A stretch of DNA of 64,000 nucleotides, from positions 2,973,501 to 3,037,500 of the forward strand of contig NC_090797.1 in assembly GCF_040054535.1 (NCBI RefSeq), in the 5' to 3' direction. The position numbers and the translations under genes are program-made. The stretch is from Antennarius striatus (taxonomy: Eukaryota; Chordata; Actinopteri; Lophiiformes; Antennariidae). Under the pieces are notes generated by a model, which saw only the letters and a list, made by a program, of their open reading frames with translations, did not search any database and had not been told where the DNA came from. Positions 52,456 through 60,784 of this stretch are shown here, one piece after another; the first letter of the stretch is position 1; each line of letters starts with the position of its first letter.

Positions 52456-55400
52456 CCTATCTCTCCTCCCTACCCGTTTTGCCATTTCACACTCCCCCTG
52501 TCCTCCTCCGGATGCACCCATTGACCTTGCACTCCGCCTCCTCGCCGGCCTTAAACACGAGATCCAAACGCCAGCAGAAAAAAAAAACATCTCCGTCCTC
52601 CGATCCCGACTTGAAAGGGAAATGTTTGTCTATCACCAATTCAGGCGGCAGTCAAATTACGACTCGGGGATCAATTTGGCGCGGTTTCCGAACGAGTCGT
52701 CGACATCAGACGCTCGGCGATGACACAGATGGTGTGGCGGCGGCCTGGAAGAGCCAGAATGTGTTTACAAGACAAACCAGAACACGTTTTTAACAAGAGT
52801 CAGCTGGAGCTGACATAACCCCCACCCCCCAAAAAAAAGCTGCAAGGCAAAGGAGTCAGAATGTCACATCCCTCATTCCTTCTGGATGAATAACTTCCTG
52901 CCATCGCTCCTATGTTGAGGGTAATCACATCCACAAAAACGTCCAGAGACGAAGGTGGTCCAGTCCCAAGACGTCGACCAATGAACAACAGACGACGACA
53001 TCCACCGACTTCTTGTCAGAAACACTTAAAAAGCGCTTTAAACAGTCTAGAAGAGTGTGGGGAAAGGTAATACAGATAGAAGTTGATTTAATATCAGTAT
53101 GGGGAGAGTACATAAAAGTTTAAATTACCGTAAATAATAAGACAAATAGTTCATAGCTATATCGCGGAATTTCGTTTTTGCGGTGGTCCTGAAAAGCATT
53201 AACCGCGAGTAAAGAGGGATTACTGTATTCTGATGGAGAACTTCTTTCACCAGCGTTCGTGCAAAGAAAGATTGAGACGTGAGCTTTTTAAACACAAGCG
53301 TTCTACTTCTTTTTGAAATATTCTCAAGGCTTCCAGCAGACGTCCGAAACTGCGTCGGCGGAGATTTCTGCAGATGTTCGGGCGCCCCAGCCAACATTTC
53401 TCGAGTACGCCGTGCGACGAGCGAACAGCCGACAGGACGGCTGATTGAGCGCGCCGCCACAAACAGATCTCATCACTCCGTTCTGTGATGATGGCCAGAT
53501 CATTGTGAAATAGCTTATTTTATGCCCTGTTGAACACTCTCTCAATCTAGGTGCATGCATGTCGGGTTTTCTATCAGCGGGTTGTAAGCTGCTCCTGGGA
53601 GCTCCTCCAAAGCGATGATTAATGTCTCTCCTTGCCTGTACATGCTACCACCTTGTGTGTGTGTATGTGTGTGTGTGTGTGTGAGTGAGAGACAGATGGC
53701 GTTCCACATCCTGTGGTTTATGACACCTTCTACGACCCGCTAGCCACGCCACGCCACGCCTAGGCCTCCTGGCCAGTCGGGGCCACGCCTGCACACACAC
53801 ACGGAGTGGGACGTCATGCATCAGTGTCACCTCAGTAATTACAGGCTTATCACGTCGCCGTAATCTTCAGCCACAGTGACGCGATAACAGCCAGCTTCAT
53901 TGTCCTCAGCGTGCACTCGCTGCTCGCGAGCAGGGCGGCTGCTAACGACAGCAAACCAAACCAAACGCCAATTATATATTTATACGTTTCAGTTTGCTGG
54001 ATTCGCTTTTTTGTCTTCGTCTGTCCCCTAAATCCTGGTTTGCCTGTTCATCAGAACTCGTTATCATCCGTTCTAACACTGATGTGAACGACGACAGATA
54101 GAGATACGGATGCAGACTGATCTGAAGCTGAAAACATGTCAATCAGGCCAACTTCTCTGGTAAATTAGTCACAGAAAATGCTAGCCGTGATAGCCTCGCT
54201 TTTTTCCCCAAAATCGATTAGGGTGGGGGGGGGGTGTGAAGTGTGACACAGTGGACTAATATCGCCTCGGGCTTGCTTCGCGTCGCCCAGCCCGCCATGT
54301 GACCGGTGTGGCGCATCGTGATGCGGACGTCGAAGCGAATCAAATGTCAACCAAAACAAGATGGAGACAAAAACGACTATTGTGCCACATTCCGTTTTGC
54401 AGATTTATCTCGTCTTGCGTTGGACCGATGAGTTGGAAGGGGTGAAGCAAATGCCAGCTTGCTATTGGTTTAAATTTAGTTTTATGCCACATGACATGAC
54501 ACCCTCGTAAGGAACAAAATTAGCTTCTTATTTTGAAGGACTTGTTTGATTCTTGATCTTTTAAGGACGGTAAACCTCAACAGGAAGCTAATAATGCGAG
54601 GATGGGCCAAAAAATGGAAGCACATCTAATTTCCTGTGAGTTTCTTTTCTTCAGGCACATATTGCATTACATCTAATGTTAACACACATTTTTCCCAACG
54701 AAGCTCTTTCCTGCAAACGAACGGATGTTGGAGAATTCCTTCTCTTTTTTCCGTGAGAACCTCAGTGTTTGGTTTTGATCGCTAATTTCTGAATAAACCG
54801 ACAAACCTAAATCCATGCGGCCCCCCACCGCCCCCCTGCCGTGGCGCTCAGCTTGTGCTTCACACAATCACATGACCCCAACAGGCTGATCCGTATCTCA
54901 TATCTATAATGGTTATCTGCTGCAGCCGATCGCCGACTGGATTCCTGCGGAATCAAATCAAAGTCAAACATTCGGTTGTGTCGGAATGTTTCAGCCTACG
55001 CCCTTTGATTTCATGTGTCGTGTTTGCGTGTGATTAAATCACTTCTTTGGGTGCAATATCCTTGAACTGTGAAGGCGATCTCGTGCGGAGGATGATAAAA
55101 CAACATCGGAAAAAAAGCCCAACGCTGACAGGTTTTCAACCAGCACAGAACATCTCACGCTCGGTTAGACGGAGCCGACAAAAATCTGCACATCAGTCAA
55201 TCTGTCACCGAAATACGCCCTCGGTGAAGTTCTTTCTCCTGGAGAGGGGGCAAGGAGAGAGGGGAGAGGGATGGGAGAGCAAACAGCAAATAGCTGTGAA
55301 AACACCAGAGGTAACGTGAGGAGAAAAAAAAGGGGAACGCGAATCTGATCCAAAAAGGCGGAGGAGAGAACCGATAGGAACACGATCGAGCTCGCTGTCC

Positions 55401-57731
55401 CAACCTGCAGAAGCAGAATGCTGCTAAACAAGCTCTGGCACAGAGCGTGGAGTGTTTCCCTCATGGAGGGGGTGACTTGATGGTGCTCGGTGAACGGATG
55501 CAGGTGGTGATGTGGGCGAAGGTCGAGCACGCTTCTTATTTTCATCTTTTTGTAATACTCCCTACGCGAGACGAGTGCCGACAATCTATCGCCGTTGACT
55601 TTCAGGACGTGGTGATGGTCGCCCTGGGAGGTCTTTTATCGTCTCGCTCAAGGATGTTCGTCCCCCCCCTCCTGGGCACGCAGGCTGGTGCAGGAATAAA
55701 ACCTGTGACCTTGCACCTATCAAACAGACTATACGTAACACAACCGTGCGACGACTTTCATCCGTCATGCCGGGATTGAAACGTCGGGATTGAGCTCGAA
55801 AGATAAAAAAAAAAAATTGCCTCTCCCACTTTTCCACAGCTAAGTCTTAAGGTAATGAGGCTGTGTGATATATTGTGATCCCAAAGCTCCTCTAAGACAG
55901 CTTTAATTAAATATCGTAAGCCAGCAGCATCTAGTAGATACGAGTGCGTCGGGTTCGCAGCCAGCGACTGTTTTCTCCACGGGCGTTCGGGCGGGCCTCG
56001 CCGCCGGTATTTCGGATTTGACTTCCTCGTTACACGAGTTTCCAATTTGCTGACAGAATTTTAAGAACATCAGCCAAATCCCTGTTTGCCGACTCCATTT
56101 GCTTTTAGCGAGTCTAATCCTGCACAGAATCAACGCCTTCAATCAAACTCGCTTTCCATTAGGCACCAGTTTTGCCCCCCTATAGTTCATCACCTCTTCC
56201 CCCATCAGGAACTTCAACACTTGTAGATATTTCCCTCCTCACGGATGCGCCCTTCAATGTTGGCTACATTTCCATCTCACACTTGCAGCCTGGTAAGGAA
56301 AAAAGTGACATTTCACGCAGGTGGTTTAGCTATTTTTCTTTGGTGATTTGCACCAACACCCTTGGAACACGCTCCAGCTTTTAAACCCGTGACCTTCAAG
56401 CTTTCGAGACTCTTTCCTGACCGCTGGGTTTCACGCCTTTAATTCACAGTAATATCTCAGTCGTGTTTGTTTAGTAGCCAGCCAGGGAGTTGGCCGTGCA
56501 CTCCATTCATATTCTGCATGCTGTTTGCCCTTTACTAGCGTGGGCTTGTTCGCCAAGAAACCCGCTTGTCCGTTGTGTTTGGTGGTTAACAGCTGCAACC
56601 ACTTGTGTGGCCATTTTGCTGCAGCGTTAGCGTCCATGCAGATCGGCTATCTGCTCCCGAACCAATAAAACCAGAACATTTCCGCAGTTGCCAAGGCCGG
56701 TGGATTATTAGCAGGAAGTAAGACACGCTTACAGATGTTCTCCAAATTTTTTCTTCCAGGTGTCAGGGGTGGACCCCAGCATCATTGTATCCTTACCCTT
56801 CCAAGAATGCATTCATGGGAAAAGAGTTTGTTTTCTACAAAGTTCATGTCTTTTTGAGGTGAGAAAAGAGAATCCTGAGGCCACCAGAAGGAGAAATTGT
56901 TTCGTCTTCCTGTTGGATCAATCCTCTTCTCGCTTTCAGGATCATTTTTATCAGCTTTGTGATGGCAGAAGAATTAATCTCCTGCTCTGGATCGTCCTTG
57001 GCCTCCTTCTGCATGGCGCCTCGGGTGAAAGGTCAGACGAAATAGAGGATCGTCTGCGTAAGGCTTTGCAAACATTCTGACAGCATGTGGCGCTGAAGTA
57101 AGACGGCGCCGTGGAAAAACAACAAGACATCACCGCTGCATGGGATTAAAGCTGCTCGGGATAATCTGATGGACGAGTCACAATTTTTTTTAACTATAAT
57201 GCGGTTAATGAGTACACGATGTTCACTGTTATTACTTTCATGGGGGGAAAAAAAAGATAGCGTTTAGACTTCATGTGCAAAAAGCGGAATGTTTGGCTAA
57301 ATTAGCATTTTGATGTGAGGGCATAGAGGGTGATGCATCCCTTACAGCCAGTTTAGAACCCCCCCTGAGTGTCAGAGCTTTTTGTGGGTATTCATAGCAA
57401 AGCTGCTTGTTTTATGAAAGCAAAAACAGGATCCCTGGAGTGTCCTCAACAATCAACACTCAGCTGTAATAAGCCGGACCGAACACCAGCACATCCACCG
57501 TTTAATGTCTGTTTGGTGTGTGTGCACTTCAGTGTGTGTGAAGGATGTGTGTGTGTGTGTGTGCACCGATGTGTATGCAGCCATGTGTAAAATCTGCATG
57601 TTGAGTGCATCTGTACGTGAGTGTGTGTGTGTGTGCCTCATGACAGCAGGCTGATTAAGCTGTTGCATAGTAATGAGCTATGGCTGTCTGTCTGGCAGCT
57701 GCTCTGACAACCTCTTTTCACAACAAGGCCT

Positions 57732-57794
<63 letters not shown>

Positions 57795-58107
57795 TCAAGT
57801 GCATGCATCAACATGAGAAAATACCACAAATCTGAAATCATCGAAGCTGACAACCGCACTGATGGGCTGTTGTTGTTGTTGTTGTTGTTTTAAATCAAGA
57901 AAGTCTTGGTAATGCAGGCCAGAATATTTGGCGATGCATGAAAGAGGGAGACCAACACACATGGTCTGCACTTCCTCTCCTTCACACGCGTGTGTTTTCA
58001 TTCTGATAATGACTACCACTTAGGAAAAACAGTCGTTTCCTGCTTGGAGTCACTGATGTCAGGACAAATATCACAAAGGGCAGAGTGTGTACCTGCATGC
58101 ACGAGTG

Positions 58108-58181
<74 letters not shown>

Positions 58182-59124
58182 TGTGTGTGTTTAAGAGGTA
58201 TGTACCCCCCCTTGTAACCTCTGTTACAAATATCTCTGGGACAACAAGATGGATGGATGTGCTTAAGGTGCAAGCGATCCCTCTCCCTCATTTTCCAGAG
58301 GTCAGAGTCGACATCCGAGCAGGAAGACGAAAACTCGTGTGCATTTGGAAACACTTAAAAGTCGTAGCCTAGAATAATACAATTGTTGCATGAGAACTAT
58401 TACAAGAAACCAGCATGCAGCTTGTTTGTTTACAACCTGGATTGCATCAAAACAAAGTATCTTAATCCATTCTCTTTTGGAATAGAAACTGCTTCAAAAG
58501 GGGAGCGATGATGGTCAAATCAAACTGCTCATCATTCTGCAGAGGAGGATGGGGGGGGGGCTCAACCCCCACCCCTCCCTCCCTAAGGACCCCCCCCCCC
58601 ACCCTCATGCATAAGGAAACCAAAGGTAATGTATTTCAATCGCCTTACCTCGTTGATGTCCCCTTCCTGACATCACACATCATGCACTTGAAAGCTTCTG
58701 CCGTGTTCTTGTAGGTGCACACGCTGCAGTCCCAAAACCCCTCGTCGGAGGAGGGCTTCGGTTGACGCTTCGGCCTTTAAAAAAAAACAAAACAAACAAT
58801 AAATGTGGAAAACAAAAACAGAATATTACACCCCCAATTTAAAAAAAAAGAAGAAGAAGACAGAAAGAGAAGAAGAAATGGTGGGAGAGAGGAGGAAAAG
58901 GGGGAGGGCGAGAGGAGACAAGCCGTGAGTTCCGCTCGCATCTGCGGAGGCTATCGATGGCTAACATCTGGGTGAGCCTATAGGATTTAGGGAATCATCT
59001 GCAATCGCGCTGTGATCCGACACTGTAATTGGCGATGAGGTTTTAACACCCGCGCGCGCAGACCCTCACGCGCACAAACACACATGCAGTGAGCGCGAGG
59101 GAGGGAGAGAGAGCGAGCGCGCGA

Positions 59125-59168
<44 letters not shown>

Positions 59169-59273
59169 TAGAGAGAGAAAACCCTTTTTTCCCGTGCGCT
59201 TGTCGCTCTGCTAGCTTAAATTCGTCCCGCTCCGGGCCGCTCGTTACCTTGTGGGACTCCTCTTGTCGCCCAT
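48939..59273 (-). CDS. yaf2: YY1-associated factor 2 (4 exons, complete)
   Basis: Coding exons on the minus strand join 59273-59248, 58774-58649, 49435-49280 and 49191-48939. They give 186 residues with matching phases. Human YAF2 is about 180 aa. YAF2 and its paralogue RYBP are subunits of non-canonical Polycomb PRC1 and bind YY1, RING1/RNF2 and ubiquitinated H2A. The protein begins [20 protein letters not shown], followed by a RanBP2-type zinc finger [20 protein letters not shown] with C25, C28, C39 and C42. A lysine-rich linker follows ([20 protein letters not shown]), then the RING1-binding block [20 protein letters not shown] through ITDFKEK (residues about 108-134). The serine-rich tail ends [14 protein letters not shown], the YAF2-type ending that separates it from RYBP. 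It has an extra Gln ([10 protein letters not shown]) relative to the human sequence I recall. Small exon 1 and the 9.2-kb intron 2 are the main structural features. Confidence 0.95.
49280..49435 (-). CDS. yaf2: yaf2 exon 3: basic linker
   Basis: A 156-nt symmetric exon encoding [20 protein letters not shown], then the Lys/Glu-rich stretch and KKNSHKKM. Donor is a non-canonical-strength gtttgg. Skipping would also preserve the frame. Confidence 0.93.
49858..49870. repeat. 13-base poly-C run
   Basis: C homopolymer in yaf2 intron 2. Confidence 0.85.
49999..50017. repeat. 19-base poly-C run
   Basis: Uninterrupted C homopolymer, about 150 bp before the long GT array. Confidence 0.9.
50162..50229. 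repeat. (GT)n microsatellite, 68 bp
   Basis: About 34 GT units with one GA interruption. It lies in opposite sense to the CA array 165 bp further on. Confidence 0.95.
50394..50456. repeat. (CA)n microsatellite, 63 bp
   Basis: About 31 uninterrupted CA units, the complement of 50162-50229. Confidence 0.95.
50580..50606. repeat. (AC)n microsatellite
   Basis: About 13 AC units. Confidence 0.9.
50722..50746. repeat. (AC)n microsatellite
   Basis: About 12 AC units. Fourth dinucleotide array within 600 bp. Confidence 0.9.
52424..52448. repeat. (AC)n microsatellite
   Basis: About 12 AC units with an imperfect tail of acaaacac. Confidence 0.9.
53149..53227. mobile_element. Terminal fragment of a TcMar/Tigger-like DNA transposon
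   Basis: Contains atcgcggaatttcgtttttg, then aaccgcgagtaaagagggat ending tactgta. This is the familiar end phrase (read inward: TA-CAGTAATCCCTC, with GCGGTTAAT) of Tigger/pogo-like fish elements. It is better preserved than the copy at 11722-11786. The opposite end is not visible. Confidence 0.55.
53655..53684. repeat. (GT)n microsatellite
   Basis: About 15 units with one AT interruption. Confidence 0.85.
57734..57793. repeat. (CA)n microsatellite, 60 bp
   Basis: About 30 uninterrupted CA units. Confidence 0.95.
57868..57888. repeat. (TGT)n microsatellite
   Basis: Seven trinucleotide units. The Gln run it would encode on the other strand is not part of a gene. Confidence 0.85.
58111..58190. 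repeat. (GT)n microsatellite, 80 bp
   Basis: About 40 GT units with one CT interruption, the longest array in the window. Inverted relative to 57734-57793. Confidence 0.95.
58649..58774 (-). CDS. yaf2: yaf2 exon 2: zinc finger
   Basis: A 126-nt exon encoding the complete RanBP2-type finger [20 protein letters not shown]. Phase 2 at both ends, so skipping it would keep the frame and remove the zinc finger. The acceptor is gtttttttttaaag. Confidence 0.95.
59129..59164. repeat. (AG)n microsatellite in yaf2 intron 1
   Basis: About 18 AG units within a purine-rich, CpG-containing stretch close to the yaf2 first exon. Confidence 0.9.
59248..59273 (-). CDS. yaf2: yaf2 exon 1
   Basis: Only 26 coding bases, MGDKRSPT plus two bases, before gtaacg. 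The start matches the family N-terminus exactly apart from K5R. Confidence 0.92.
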
Positions 59274-59440
59274 GCCAGACCAGGGTATCTCTGGAGGTGC
59301 TGATACGAGCAGGAGTCGTGTTATTTCCGATAATTTTAGCAAAGAAGCGATGCGCCTGTGCCGCTCGGCTTCCAGCTGTCGTGGAAACTCCGCTTGGGAA
59401 AAGGTCACGTGACTCGCGCTGGCCAATTGGAGGCTGGTTT
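59274..59440 (-). promoter_or_regulatory. yaf2: yaf2 5' UTR/promoter with E-box and CCAAT
   Basis: CpG-containing region upstream of the yaf2 ATG. It holds a perfect 10-bp palindrome gtcacgtgac (E-box, USF/MITF/TFE type) at 59404-59413 and ccaattgg at 59423-59430, which reads as a CCAAT box on both strands. Both lie about 130-155 bp upstream of the start codon. Transcription start not seen. Confidence 0.5.
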
Positions 59441-60430
59441 ACTTCCGAGGCTGACATTCCTTTTGATGAATCTACGCTGCGTTCAATGCCCAGGATAACC
59501 TCGTATATATGAATACTGAGTCTTTCGTTTAGTTCACGACACAAACACGACCTGTTAACGCTTCTGTATCTTTGCTAATTTAATAAACATCCGTATACGA
59601 TCAAGTTTCATTCAGTGCAAATGCTACATTTCATTTGTCATTTGGAAAAACAATAATAAATATGCAGCCTATCGGAATAGATTTGGTTTAGATGACGCTG
59701 GAACATTCGTGTTTTAATTCTGATACAAAAAGGAGGCAATGAACGCATGAAATATTCTACTAAATATGAAAAGAAAGGAAAATAATGATTGAACTCGGTT
59801 CTCATGGAGGAGAATCCATCTTTATCCGACAGCACATGAATGCAGCAAAATCCCTTGGAAGGTAATCTTTCGTCTAATGATGTGTTAATACGGCTACCGC
59901 TCACATCAGCTCACTGTACTGGGAATCCATTTATATCCTTTCATCTCTACGTCTGAGTCGTGGACTGCAGAAATGCCGCAGCAGATCGTAACAGGTGCAG
60001 AATACATCAGGGAACCCCTCGCTTTATGTGCGTGCTGACGCAACCAGCACCAAAGCCCACATTGCAAAGCAGTCCACATCGTGACCGGCTGGGGTTATTC
60101 CAAAGCCTTCTATCAAGGACAACCAACTGGAATCCCCATCCCCGCTCTACGAGAAGATTTTACTGCACAGGGAAACCACAAATGCTGCATAATTACTATT
60201 TACATCCTCTATCCGGGTCCCTGAAGTGACCCAGCGTCGTTTATTCAAATAGTCATAATAAAATCATTCTTTGCGAATGGTTTTAATGATAAAGCACAAA
60301 TAAATTGCAGCATATTTTGCATACAAAATAATATACAGACATAATCCAACTACTGCACTTTCAGAATATGTATCATACTATCTGATTCAGTTAATAATTG
60401 AAGAAGCAAGTTTCTCATGTACAAAAAATA
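59441..60430. other. Spacer between yaf2 promoter and zcrb1 3' end
   Basis: Just under 1 kb of AT-rich sequence. I see no exon, RNA gene or repeat. Confidence 0.65.
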
Positions 60431-60431
60431 T

Positions 60432-60437
60432 TTTATT
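60432..60437 (-). terminator. zcrb1: zcrb1 candidate polyadenylation signal (AATAAA)
   Basis: Minus-strand AATAAA about 215 bp after the stop codon, followed by a T-rich stretch. A second possible signal lies further on near 60240. Confidence 0.45.
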
Positions 60438-60649
60438 GAGCGGCATAAACAACATCTTACATACCTAATGAAATTAACTTAACAAGGGCATTTTTAGAAA
60501 TCTGAAAATGTCATATTTCTATGTACAATAAGGAAACTGAAAGGTAAATCAAAAAAATGCTTAAAATATTGCCACAACAGTATGATACAACCAATAGAAA
60601 ATAAAACATTTCTTGACCAAAGACTTTTTTGCATTGTTTAAATTGCGCA

Positions 60650-60784
60650 TTAATCACTGAGTTCTTCCTCATCACTAAAGTATGCACTCTTTTTGATTCT
60701 GGGCTTCTTGGAGTCTGAGGATGTTGAGGCACGCATGGCGTCCTCTTGAGACCTCTTGTGTTCCTCTGCCTCCATGTGGGCCTG
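60650..60784 (-). CDS. zcrb1: zcrb1 exon 7 (terminal)
   Basis: Encodes [20 protein letters not shown] and the conserved tail [14 protein letters not shown] with TAA stop. The acceptor reads ctgcag|cag, a NAGNAG tandem. The first AG gives the Gln found in the family. Confidence 0.95.
   Translation of the reverse strand, partial: QAHMEAEEHKRSQEDAMRASTSSDSKKPRIKKSAYFSDEEELSD

Larger units (their letters stand above)
49436..58648 (-). other. yaf2: yaf2 intron 2, 9.2 kb, microsatellite-rich
   Basis: The largest intron in the window that is complete. It carries most of the long dinucleotide arrays (50162-50229, 50394-50456, 50580-50606, 50722-50746, 52424-52448, 53655-53684, 57734-57793, 58111-58190), two poly-C runs and a Tigger-like terminus. 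I find no additional exon or nested gene. The 106-codon frame at 56760-57080 has no recognisable similarity. Confidence 0.75.

Noticed and set aside
56760..57080. 106-codon + strand frame in yaf2 intron 2
   Set aside because: It has a plausible upstream ttttcttccag, but the peptide has no family I recognise, no donor match at its end, and lies antisense within an intron. Treated as chance.
58987..59544. 185-codon minus frame over the yaf2 first exon
   Set aside because: It includes the translated (AG)n array and runs in a different frame from the yaf2 start, so it is a compositional artefact.
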